NCBI GenBank assembly: GCA_046331425.1
Contig: JAXLQU010000017.1
Location: 1-64,000, forward strand
Direction: 5' to 3'
From: JANNUT01 sp046331425
GTDB taxonomy: Bacteria; Acidobacteriota; Polarisedimenticolia; J045
Length of the DNA: 64,000 bases
The notes under the pieces were generated by a model. It was not told the origin of the DNA. It was given only the letters and a program-made list of their open reading frames with translations, and made no database searches. Made by a program: the position numbers and the translations under genes. This document shows positions 43,522 through 51,202 of the stretch, piece after piece. The first letter of the stretch is position 1, and every line of letters starts with the position of its first letter.

Positions 43522-44129
43522 GTGCGTCGCGTCGAAAACACAATCGCCTTCCCCGCTTCCTTGCGGGTCGCCGAGTAGTCGAACTCTCGACGCATCCAGA
43601 GTCTGTCCTCGGGTTTGGCTTTTGGATCGCGTCGCGCGTCGCGTTCGATCGATCCTTCCCAAACTTTTCGAGGAGCGATCGGGTCCTTCACCGAATAAAT
43701 CTCGCACCATCGGTCGACCCCTTTATCGCTGAGTGCGCGATCCCAACTCAGCACGACTTCCGAAGCACCATCGCCATCCAGATCGACCGCCTCGACCTCG
43801 CCGTCGTGTGCCGGGGCGGCGGTGTCGCGCGCCACATGACGCGCCCACAACAGCGGTCCCGACGCTTTCCCTTGGTCGGGCGCCGCGATACCGAGGATCA
43901 CCTCGGTGGCGCGGGCCGGGTCGCTCTCACCTGTCATGGCGTTGACCAGGACCAGCGTTTCGGGACGACGGTCCCCGTCAACATCGGCCTTGGACTTCGT
44001 CAGAGTCAACTGTCGGCCTCGTTCGACCTGGCGCGGATCGTTCGGCAGCGAGCCAGTGGCGGCCAGAGCCAGCGCAGAAGCCAGGACAAAGGCGGCAGCG
44101 CCACCTGTGACGAGCAATGAACGGGTCAT
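43446..44129 (-). CDS. Exported protein with calcium-loop-like repeats
   Basis: Encodes 227 residues with a signal peptide (LLVTGGAAAFVLASALALAA). Two segments, KADVDGDRRPETLVLVN and EAVDLDGDGASEVVLSWDR, match the DxDGDGxxE loops of FG-GAP/VCBS-type repeats that bind calcium in extracellular proteins. The rest is beta-rich (ARKVWEGSIERDARRD). It is preceded by a TACAAT -10 box and overlaps the next gene. Likely periplasmic or surface-exposed; function unknown. Confidence 0.7.
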   Translation of the reverse strand: MTRSLLVTGGAAAFVLASALALAATGSLPNDPRQVERGRQLTLTKSKADVDGDRRPETLVLVNAMTGESDPARATEVILGIAAPDQGKASGPLLWARHVARDTAAPAHDGEVEAVDLDGDGASEVVLSWDRALSDKGVDRWCEIYSVKDPIAPRKVWEGSIERDARRDPKAKPEDRLWMRREFDYSATRKEAGKAIVFSTRRTWADAKPGTPPAVEQERFEVSLRSY

Positions 44130-44178
44130 ACGGCGTGTCCTCTACCGCGGCGGTCGCGGGGCCTCTCGGGTGAGGTGG

Positions 44179-44184
44179 ATTGTA
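44179..44184 (-). promoter_or_regulatory. -10 box upstream of the exported-protein pair
   Basis: TACAAT on the minus strand, 49 bases before the ATG at 44129. Confidence 0.35.
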
Positions 44185-44303
44185 GGTTCCGAGCCTGAGC
44201 CAGGCCCGTTGTTACGTTCCGGCACGAAACCCGCCGGCTCGTGGAGCGGGCGGCTACATACCCCCCTGGGCGTGGTCTTCTGTTTGCTGCGGCGGGACGA
44301 GTC

Positions 44304-44328
44304 GCGCCGGAGCTGGAATCTCCGGCGC
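44304..44328 (-). terminator. GC-rich hairpin after the DUF1573 gene
   Basis: A perfect 9-bp stem GCGCCGGAG / CTCCGGCGC with a 7-base loop lies 15 bases beyond the stop codon. No T-run follows, so it may be an RNA-stabilising or Rho-assisted end. Confidence 0.5.
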
Positions 44329-44343
44329 CAACTCAGGGCGATC

Positions 44344-45426
44344 TCAGTGGGTTGCAGGGGCGGGCGGCGTCACGGTGATCGTCACCGGGATCTCGACCGT
44401 CGGCGCGATCTTCAGGTCGGTCTTGGCAACGAGCTTCCCTTGGTGCACACCCGGTTTTAGCTGCGCGGTTTCGGGCACGGTGAGTCGCACCCGCTGAACC
44501 ATCATCTTTTGATCGGTGACGAGTTGCGCGTCGACGCCGTTGAGATCGCCTTCGACCGTGAGTGCGGTGACCAAAAACACTCGATATCCGTTGTTGCGCA
44601 TGTCGATGGTAATCGTCGCGAGGGGCGTCTGCGGCCCAACCTGTAGATCGACGCGCGGTGGCGTGATCTGCAACACCGGCTGGATCTGAATCTGCAGCGG
44701 CATCGTGACGCTCGGCCTGTCGGGGTGATTGGTGACGAGCGTCAACGCACCTGCCTCGCGGCGCGGTTGCGAGGCATCATCGAGCATCACCCGAACACGC
44801 CAGTCGCCATTGTGTGCACCGCTAGGATTGTCGACGGGATCGGTGGTCTTGTCGGTTACCTTCTCCAACTCGACCGAAACCCCCTTCGCATTTCCAACCT
44901 GCGCATTGGACAGCTCGAGCGGCTTGCCGTCGGGGCGCTTGAAAATGAACTCCTGCATCACGGAGTCGCCTTGCACACCCTGCAGATTGATCTGCATTGC
45001 CGGCCAGATCGAAATCGGCGCCGTCACCGTAAACTTGAATTGCAACACCATCTGCGGTGCCACCGGATCGCTGGTCTCCAACGTGATCGACTTCACGTTC
45101 TCGCCCAATCGACCTTCGGTGTGTACTTTGCCAACCACTTTTCCCGTCCCGCCGGGAGGGATAGCCGCGTCGAACTCGGCGACGGTGCAGCCTCAGCTGG
45201 GGGCCGCTCGTAAGATCTTGATCTCGGTACTGGACGTGTTCTTGAGGCTGAACTGCGCGACCGCCTCTTTGCCCTCGAGCAGCGTTCCGAGGTCGAGCAT
45301 TCCTTGGTCGTTCACCAGCGCAGGCCTGGCCGGCGCGGAAGGCGCAGGCGCCACTTCCTGAGCGTTCCCCAACTGCGGGGCGAGCCCCGTGATTGCCAGT
45401 CCAGTACAAAGCAGAAAACGGTTCAT
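44344..45426 (-). CDS. Exported DUF1573 protein with in-frame UGA (candidate selenoprotein)
   Basis: A 360-residue reading frame if the TGA at 45193-45195 is read as selenocysteine (residue 78). AGGAG precedes the ATG. A signal peptide (FLLCTGLAITGLAPQLGNAQ) leads to a DUF1573 domain: LDLGTLLEGKEAVAQFSLKN, then ILRAAPS-U-GCTVAEFDAAIPPGG and ITLETSDP. In this family the position after the strand is SCGCT; here UGA replaces the first Cys, giving U-G-C. The frame stays open for 282 further codons with family-like Ig-type domains (VDLQVGPQTPLATITIDMRN). A structured RNA follows the UGA. Without read-through the product would be a 77-residue stub. A Cys-to-stop mutation or sequence error is the alternative. 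Confidence 0.75.
45163..45192 (-). promoter_or_regulatory. Candidate SECIS element in the DUF1573 gene
   Basis: The 30 bases right after the UGA can fold into an outer stem GGCTGC / GCGGCT (one G-U at each of two positions), a three-base bulge ACC, an inner stem GTCG / CGAC and a 7-base loop CCGAGTT. An alternative 4-bp stem puts the loop AGTTCGACG, with G second, 17 bases from the UGA. Either is compatible with a bacterial SECIS but needs folding analysis. Confidence 0.5.
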
Positions 45427-45457
45427 TCCGGCTCCTGACCCTGGGGGGCCCGCTCGA

Positions 45458-45482
45458 CTCGGACGGGAATTGTACGTCCGAG
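45458..45482 (-). promoter_or_regulatory. Inverted repeat enclosing the -10 box of the DUF1573 gene
   Basis: CTCGGACG and CGTCCGAG, 8 bp and perfect, flank nine bases that contain TACAAT (minus strand, 45469-45474), a -10 box 42 bases before the DUF1573 start codon. The arrangement suggests an operator overlapping the promoter. Confidence 0.5.
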
Positions 45483-45485
45483 CCG

Positions 45486-45514
45486 TTGTCGCGGCATCGT
45501 ATCCTCGGTACAAG
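45486..45514 (+). promoter_or_regulatory. Promoter for the Asp-box protein gene
   Basis: TTGTCG (45486-45491), a 17-base spacer and TACAAG (45509-45514) read toward the ATG at 45551. Confidence 0.4.
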
Positions 45515-45525
45515 TACAACGTACT
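45513..45525 (+). promoter_or_regulatory. Palindromic operator-like site in the divergent region
   Basis: AGTAC-AAC-GTACT, a perfect 5-bp inverted repeat covering the predicted start of the rightward transcript. Confidence 0.4.
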
Positions 45526-45550
45526 CGGTGTGAGGACGGGAGGATCGTGT

Positions 45551-48232
45551 ATGTCCGGTTTTTGTCGAACCTCGCTCGCTCTGGTCGCGGTGTGCCTGGG
45601 CGTTGGTGCACGGCCGTCGTGGTCGCAAACGACATCGAATCCCGCAACCTCGGACCAGGACGTTCAGCAGGCCGACGGTCAGTTTCCCAAGCCGACCCCT
45701 CAGGGGCTCGAGTTCAAACGGCTGACGCCGATCGATCCAGCCGAATGGCATGTTCCTGATGCGCATTTCCGTTGGTTGCTCAGCCGAATCGACCAAGGCA
45801 TCGCCGACAAGCGTGTGATGCGCCAGTACTACTGGGCCCGACAGCGTCTGATCCCATTCACGTCGACGATTCCGTTCGAGTGGCGCGAACCTGCATGGGA
45901 TCGCGTGAGCCGTTCACCGGCACCCGCGACGCGCAGCAACGACGCCGCGACGATCAGTTCGATCGGCCGATGGATCAACGTAGGCCCAACGACTATTCCA
46001 GGCCGCGTCACCGGGCTGGCACGGCCTGCCAATCGACCCAACGAACTCTTGGCAGGCATGGCCGACGGAGGCGTTTGGCGCTCGCGCGACAACGGACAGA
46101 CATGGGAACCATTGAGTGATCGCGAGGCCACGCTCGCGTCCGGTGCGCTCGCTGCGGACACGCAGGATTCCGAAACGTTCTATTGGGGAACCGGCGAAGG
46201 AAACGGCGCGATCGATAACTACGGCGGCATCGGCGTGCTGCGAACCAGCGATGGCGGCCGCACTTGGCTGCGCTCCAGCGCGTTCTCCGGTTCGTTCCGA
46301 GGCGTTACGGTCAACCCTCATGATCGAACCGAAATCTGGGCTGCGGGCGATCGACTGTTTCGCTCCAACGACTCGGGCGCGACCTTCGCGCGCGTCAATG
46401 GCGGCACGCCGGAGAACGGTGCCGTGACGGTGATCGTGCATCCCGCCGACCCAAGCAAGATCTTGGCCTCGTTCTGGGGGCCTGGCCTGTACAAGAGTGG
46501 CGACGGCGGCACGACCTGGACTCCGATGGGGAACGGCCTGCCGCAAGGGACCGGGCGTACCGAGGTTGCGATTTGCGCCGCAGATCCAAACGTCGTCTAC
46601 GTCTACGGCGAGGTCGGCGCGGGCGACATGTGGAAGTCGATCGACGGCGGCACCACGTGGACCACGCTGTTCACATCCGGTTTCGATCCATGCGGCGGCC
46701 AGTGTTGGTACGACATGTCGTTGAAGGTCGCACCGGATGACTGCAACACGGTGTACATCGGTGGTGTCGACGCCTTCGTGTCACGCAATGGAGGCTCGAG
46801 TTGGACCTCGGTGGGAGCGGCGGGCAGTTATGTGCACGTCGATCATCACACGATGCTCGTCGGCCCAGGCGGTGAAGTGGTGATGGGTAGCGATGGAGGA
46901 GTCTTTCGCAGCACCAATTGGGGCCAAACATTCCAAAACATTGGACTCGGACTGCCAACCACGCAGTACTACGGGTCGTGCGGCAGCGATGTCGAGGCAG
47001 GTTATTTGTTCGGTGGCACACAAGACAACGGCTCGCATCGTCGTCGCGACAGTGATGGATGGGCGTGGGTCTTGGGTGGCGACGGCGGAATGTGCGCTGT
47101 GGGAGGCAACAAGGTAATCGGCGAGTACCAGAACACGAACCTGCAGCGCTCACTCGACAGCGGGTCGTCTTGGCAGGACGCCAACGGCGGTATCGACAGT
47201 CACGATCCGCGTTCGTGGGTCGGCATCATCGAAAAGGACCCGCTCAACGCCAACACGCTGTATGTCGGCACCAACAAGGTCTACAGAACTCTCGATTTCA
47301 AAAACACCGCTTGGAAACAGATTCTCGGCCCGGTCTACTTCAGCCGTCAGGTGACCGCGCTGGCGGTGTCGCCCGCGGATCGAAACGTGCTGTGGGTCGG
47401 TTTCGATTTCGGCGGTTTGTATCGCACCTCACAAGCCACCAGTACCGGAACAGTCGCGTTTCAAAACGTCAAGCGCGATCTGCCCAACCGCGGCATCCGC
47501 CGCGTACAGCCGCACCCTACCGATCCGAACAGCGCATGGATCGTGCTGGGCGGTTACGGCAATCCAAAGCTGATGTTCACCAGCGACGCTGGTGGAAGTT
47601 ACGTCGACAAAACCGGCGATCTACCCGATGTGCCGGTCAACGACCTTGTGATCGATCCGGGCGATAGCAACGTGCTGTTGGCCGCCACCGACCTGGGTGT
47701 ACTGCGCAGTGATGATGGTGGCGCGCACTGGTTTGGCTTTAGCGACGGACTGCCGGCAACAGCCGTGATCGAAATGTTCCGTCACCCCGCCGACGGGACG
47801 ATCATCGCCGGCACTCACGGTCGCAGCATGTATCGGTTCCGACCTTCCGCATCGACAGCCGTTGCCGTTCCGGACGGTGGCACGTTCGCCGGCGACATGA
47901 TGCGAGCGCAACGGACGGCCGATGGTCGATTGTGGCTCGCATGGGACACCACGCGATGCACGGCACAGACGTACAACCTGTTCTTCGGCGAGCTGGGTCA
48001 GGTCGCCAGCGGCACCTATAGCGGTGCAACGTGTGGTCTACCGCGCAGCGGGGTGAGCGTTATCGACATGCCGGGCGCGGCCGAGACATCGATCTTCTTC
48101 TTGATTGCCGGGGCAACCACGGGCGGAGTCGAAGGACCGCACAGCGTCGACTCGAATGGGGTTACAACCGCCAACAACGGGATCGGTTTCTGCGGCATCA
48201 CCACGCACGTCGCGGCGGCGAGTTGTCCGTAG
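45551..48232 (+). CDS. Secreted sortilin/VPS10-like protein with Asp-box repeats
   Basis: Encodes 893 residues; GGGAGG lies just upstream of the ATG. A signal peptide (LALVAVCLGVGARPSWSQ) precedes about 100 residues and then a long beta-propeller region with at least eight Asp-box (BNR) motifs: SRDNGQTWEP, TSDGGRTWLR, SNDSGATF, SGDGGTTWTP, SIDGGTTWTT, SRNGGSSWTS, SLDSGSSWQD and SDDGGAHWFG. Such proteins are exported glycan-binding or structural proteins, also resembling the photosystem II stability factor HCF136 fold. The C-terminal ~100 residues form a separate beta domain with Cys (TRCTAQTYNLFF, GFCGITTHVAAASCP). Catalytic sialidase residues are not evident. Confidence 0.85.
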   Translation: MSGFCRTSLALVAVCLGVGARPSWSQTTSNPATSDQDVQQADGQFPKPTPQGLEFKRLTPIDPAEWHVPDAHFRWLLSRIDQGIADKRVMRQYYWARQRLIPFTSTIPFEWREPAWDRVSRSPAPATRSNDAATISSIGRWINVGPTTIPGRVTGLARPANRPNELLAGMADGGVWRSRDNGQTWEPLSDREATLASGALAADTQDSETFYWGTGEGNGAIDNYGGIGVLRTSDGGRTWLRSSAFSGSFRGVTVNPHDRTEIWAAGDRLFRSNDSGATFARVNGGTPENGAVTVIVHPADPSKILASFWGPGLYKSGDGGTTWTPMGNGLPQGTGRTEVAICAADPNVVYVYGEVGAGDMWKSIDGGTTWTTLFTSGFDPCGGQCWYDMSLKVAPDDCNTVYIGGVDAFVSRNGGSSWTSVGAAGSYVHVDHHTMLVGPGGEVVMGSDGGVFRSTNWGQTFQNIGLGLPTTQYYGSCGSDVEAGYLFGGTQDNGSHRRRDSDGWAWVLGGDGGMCAVGGNKVIGEYQNTNLQRSLDSGSSWQDANGGIDSHDPRSWVGIIEKDPLNANTLYVGTNKVYRTLDFKNTAWKQILGPVYFSRQVTALAVSPADRNVLWVGFDFGGLYRTSQATSTGTVAFQNVKRDLPNRGIRRVQPHPTDPNSAWIVLGGYGNPKLMFTSDAGGSYVDKTGDLPDVPVNDLVIDPGDSNVLLAATDLGVLRSDDGGAHWFGFSDGLPATAVIEMFRHPADGTIIAGTHGRSMYRFRPSASTAVAVPDGGTFAGDMMRAQRTADGRLWLAWDTTRCTAQTYNLFFGELGQVASGTYSGATCGLPRSGVSVIDMPGAAETSIFFLIAGATTGGVEGPHSVDSNGVTTANNGIGFCGITTHVAAASCP

Positions 48233-48268
48233 CCGGACGACTCGCCATGGCGCGCGTTCGCCGGCAAG

Positions 48269-49315
48269 TCAGATTCGGTGTTCTTTGCGTTCGACCATGA
48301 GCGCGACGAACTGATCGAGGAGCGCCGGGTCGAAGTGGCCCTGCATGTCACGCTTCATGGTCCAAAGCGCTTGAAATCCGCTGAGCGGCGGCTTGGACGG
48401 GAGGCTCGAGGTCAGGGCATCGAACGTGTCGACGATTGCAACGATCCGAGAAGCCAATGAAATGCGCGCCAACTGCAGGCCGCGCGGGTATCCCGACCCG
48501 TCCGCGCGCTCGTGATGATTGGCGGCGACATCCAAGCAGGTGGGATCATCCCAGCCGGCCTCACGCAGGCGCGCGACGCCTCGGTCGACGTGACTCATCA
48601 CCTCGGCCCACTCCAAATCGGAAAGTCCAGTGCTGCGATGCAACAGATCGCCCGGGATATCGCCCTTACCGACGTCATGTAACAGTGCGGCTCGACCGAT
48701 CAACCCGATGTCGTGAGGATCATCCATCCCCGTGGCAATCGCGAGCTGTGTTGCGTAGAGCGAGCTGTTGATCGCGTGCGTGTACGCTTCGAAATCAGGT
48801 TGCAGCATCAGCACCAGACGGGTGTATGCCGCAGGTTCTTCCATCAGGAATCGCGCGCTGCTTTCGGCCACACGAAACACGCGCTGCGGTAGTCCCGGCG
48901 AACCAAGATCCGACAACGCCACCTCGACGAGCTGCTGCTGCACGGAAAGCAAAAAAGCCGCGCGGGAATCGACCAGGATCGTTCGATCCTGGAGCATCTC
49001 CCCAAGCGCACGCTCCTCACGTGAAACCTCCTGCGCGACGGGCACAGGCACCGCCCCGCCGGCGGCATCGGGTGGAGCGACTGATTGTCGGTAGCTACGG
49101 TACTCACCGAACTGCGCTTGGGGCACGAGCAGGTCGACGACACCGTTGTCTTCCAGCTTGCGACGGGATTCTTCGGTGAAGATCAGGTTGCGTTCGCGAT
49201 ACAACACCGGTCCACCATCGCGACGCAGCAAGTAGATGTCGAAGGCAACCACGGTCGATGTTTCGACATGGCTCAGCGGGATCGTGAAGTACCCTTCGAC
49301 CACTGTGGAAGTCAT
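48269..49315 (-). CDS. HD-GYP domain cyclic di-GMP phosphodiesterase
   Basis: Encodes 348 residues. The first about 110 residues (VVEGYFTIPLSHVETSTVVAFDIYLLRRDGG) are the N-terminal domain found in DUF3391-like HD-GYP proteins, and the C-terminal half is the HD-GYP domain: LLHDVGKGDIPGDLL (HD at 213-214), EVMSHVDRG and the GYP loop HHERADGSGYPRGL (267-280). It should hydrolyse cyclic di-GMP and so oppose diguanylate cyclases such as the one encoded at 13987. Single gene, convergent with the Asp-box gene and 77 bases upstream of tRNA-Ser on the same strand. Confidence 0.92.
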   Translation of the reverse strand: MTSTVVEGYFTIPLSHVETSTVVAFDIYLLRRDGGPVLYRERNLIFTEESRRKLEDNGVVDLLVPQAQFGEYRSYRQSVAPPDAAGGAVPVPVAQEVSREERALGEMLQDRTILVDSRAAFLLSVQQQLVEVALSDLGSPGLPQRVFRVAESSARFLMEEPAAYTRLVLMLQPDFEAYTHAINSSLYATQLAIATGMDDPHDIGLIGRAALLHDVGKGDIPGDLLHRSTGLSDLEWAEVMSHVDRGVARLREAGWDDPTCLDVAANHHERADGSGYPRGLQLARISLASRIVAIVDTFDALTSSLPSKPPLSGFQALWTMKRDMQGHFDPALLDQFVALMVERKEHRI

Positions 49316-49391
49316 AACCCTCCGGCAGGCCGCATCAACCGAGCCAACGGGCTTATCGACCGACGGCTGGCTGAGCTTGACTGACGAAGGT

Positions 49392-49481
49392 TGGCGGAGG
49401 GGGTGGGATTCGAACCCACGGTGACATTGCTGCCACGGCGGTTTTCAAGACCGCTGCCTTCAACCGCTCGGCCACCCCTCC
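49392..49481 (-). tRNA. tRNA-Ser (anticodon UGA)
   Basis: A 90-base tRNA on the minus strand: acceptor GGAGGGG pairs with CCCCTCC, D-arm GGCCGAGCGGTTGAAGGC, anticodon stem-loop GCGGT-CTTGAAA-ACCGC with anticodon TGA, a long variable arm (CGTGGCAGCAATGTCACCG) as expected of a class II tRNA, and T-arm GTGGGTTCGAATCCCAC. The 3' end GCCA is encoded. It reads UCA serine codons. Confidence 0.95.
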
Positions 49482-49493
49482 ACAGGGCGGCCG

Positions 49494-49499
49494 ATTGTA
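49494..49499 (-). promoter_or_regulatory. -10 box of the tRNA-Ser gene
   Basis: TACAAT on the minus strand lies 12 bases before the mature 5' end, the right distance for a short tRNA leader. No clear -35. Confidence 0.4.
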
Positions 49500-49523
49500 G
49501 GGGACGCCGAGCGATCTGGCGCG

Positions 49524-50429
49524 TCAGCGCAGCAACGGTTCGACTGATGCAAGCGCGACCTCTTCCTCGGCGCCGGCCTGCGCTGCGGTCGCGAGTTCGG
49601 CCCAAAGCGTGGCGGCCAGAACTTCGAGTGCCTCGGCTGCTTGGTCGTTCGCATCGAGATCGATCGGAGGCTGATCGGTAGCCGACCCAGGGTTGCGGGT
49701 CGCGGCATTCGGTACGGCTGCGAGGAACGGGATGTCCAGATCCAACTCTCGGCGCCAATGGCGGCGCTGTTGGTCGGTGGGTTCCGCGCCCCGATTGAGC
49801 ACCAAAGACGGCCGGAACCGCCCACTGCCCCCCTTTTGCTCCTCGCGGATCGCGTTCATGTCTCGAACCAGGTCATCGAGGTTGGTGTAGACCTTCAAGC
49901 GCTGCTTGCCGCGAGTCCCGGCTGGACCATGCGCGCCGCTGCGGAGCCGGGCGAGCCGGACAAAGCGCGCAGCGTCCTTCAGAGAGTCCTGCTCGGAGTT
50001 GCAGACCACCAGGGGTAGGTCGGCAGCCAGAAACAGATCCAGGAGCGTCTGGCCGATCCCTGGCGCGAGATCGAGCAGCGCCAAGTCCACCGGCAGATCG
50101 CGCAGCGCCGTCATCAAGCGTTCGATCTCCTCGCTGCGCAATGCATTGGCCCGCACTGTTTCGTCGGAGCCCGGAATCAGCCAGAGCCTTGGGCGATTGG
50201 GAACTGGAATCATCGCCGACTCGAGTGACTCACAGCGGTGATCGAAGAAATCGAGCAGCCTGAACTTAGGGTCGAGCAGGCCGAAGGCGAGATGCAGATC
50301 ACTGGCATCCAGGTTCAGGTCGACGACACAGGTTCGTACGCCTTGGCGCGCCAAACAGGCTGCCAGGTGGGTCGCTATGAAGGTTTTGCCCGTTCCGCTC
50401 GAACCCGAGCCGAACGCGATTGTACGCAT
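49524..50429 (-). CDS. MinD/ParA-family ATPase
   Basis: Encodes 301 residues. The nucleotide-binding region starts at the N-terminus with the P-loop GSGSSGTGKTF (residues 7-17), which lacks the Lys-Gly-Gly of the usual deviant Walker A (KGGVGKT); ATHLAACLARQGVRTCVVDLNLDASDLHLAFG and LLDLAPGIGQTLLDLF correspond to later motifs. The family positions FlhF/FlhG- or Min-like machines at cell poles or membranes. The C-terminus is Ala/Glu-rich. It sits alone between tRNA-Ser and a membrane protein gene. Because the Walker A lysine differs, ATP hydrolysis behaviour may be altered. Confidence 0.85.
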   Translation of the reverse strand: MRTIAFGSGSSGTGKTFIATHLAACLARQGVRTCVVDLNLDASDLHLAFGLLDPKFRLLDFFDHRCESLESAMIPVPNRPRLWLIPGSDETVRANALRSEEIERLMTALRDLPVDLALLDLAPGIGQTLLDLFLAADLPLVVCNSEQDSLKDAARFVRLARLRSGAHGPAGTRGKQRLKVYTNLDDLVRDMNAIREEQKGGSGRFRPSLVLNRGAEPTDQQRRHWRRELDLDIPFLAAVPNAATRNPGSATDQPPIDLDANDQAAEALEVLAATLWAELATAAQAGAEEEVALASVEPLLR

Positions 50430-50567
50430 GCCTGCCTACCCTCCCGTTGGCCAGGAAGATTGGCTCCCAGGCGCAGGGGGGCAACCGACAAAAGCCGTCA
50501 CCGCGAGGCGGCGCGACGATCGACCGTCGCGCCGCGAATTGGGCGAAAAATGGGCTTGATGCGACTC

Positions 50568-51101
50568 TCAGTTGGTGTTGAAGAACTGATTCGACTGAAT
50601 CGCGGAGACTATTGCTCCCCAGGCGAAGATCACGACGGCGCAGCAGCACAAGAGCGCCAACACCGCAGGAATCAGAATGGTCAACACCGCCTTGGTACGA
50701 TCCAGGACGTGCACTTCCTCGGTGGAAATGATCATGGTTGGGATCGCCCACAACTGGATCAGACCGCCGATGAACGGGATGACACCGATCCACGAAACCA
50801 AACCGGCACCAAGTCCCGCCGATTGCAGGTATTGGCCGAACGTCGCTTTCCCGCCGAATGCGAGTGCGATCAGGTGATAGATGCCGACCATGATCACGGT
50901 GGCGATTGGGCCGAGCACCAAACCGGCGGCCACAACGGCCGGATTGAAGATAGAGCCACCGGCCGAGGAGAGCGCACCACCGATGGCGATTACCAACAGT
51001 GTCGGAAACAGTCCTTGTGGATCATCCGCGGCCTCACGCGATGCCGGCTTCTCGAGCTTCACGATCCGCCAAGCGAGATTGATCGTCTTTCCAAAATCCA
51101 T
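50568..51101 (-). CDS. YIP1-like membrane protein
   Basis: Encodes 177 residues from the ATG at 51099-51101, preceded by GGAGGAGGGG. Four or five membrane segments are visible (LFPTLLVIAIGGALSSAGGS, AVVAAGLVLGPIATVIMVGIYHLIALAFGG, GLVSWIGVIPFIGGLIQLWAI, AVLTILIPAVLALLCCCAVVIFAWGAI). The gene is similar in layout to the bacterial Yip1 domain proteins, with a hydrophilic N-terminus and a loop between helices 3 and 4. Function unknown. It is a single gene between the ATPase and PFK. Confidence 0.65.
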   Translation of the reverse strand: MDFGKTINLAWRIVKLEKPASREAADDPQGLFPTLLVIAIGGALSSAGGSIFNPAVVAAGLVLGPIATVIMVGIYHLIALAFGGKATFGQYLQSAGLGAGLVSWIGVIPFIGGLIQLWAIPTMIISTEEVHVLDRTKAVLTILIPAVLALLCCCAVVIFAWGAIVSAIQSNQFFNTN

Positions 51102-51202
51102 TGCCCCTCCTCCGCGCCGCAACGCGTCAGCGCGAGCGGAGTCTAGCGCGAGACACCCAGGTAGCGACGATACCGTTTACACCCGGACCCGAACCGACGG
51201 AC

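Noticed and set aside
45193..45195. The TGA in the DUF1573 gene as a plain stop or a reassigned Trp/Gly codon
   Set aside because: A plain stop leaves a 77-residue stub and a long in-frame domain without its start. Reassignment does not fit because TGA ends many intact genes here (e.g. korB, PFK, add) and Trp is written TGG.
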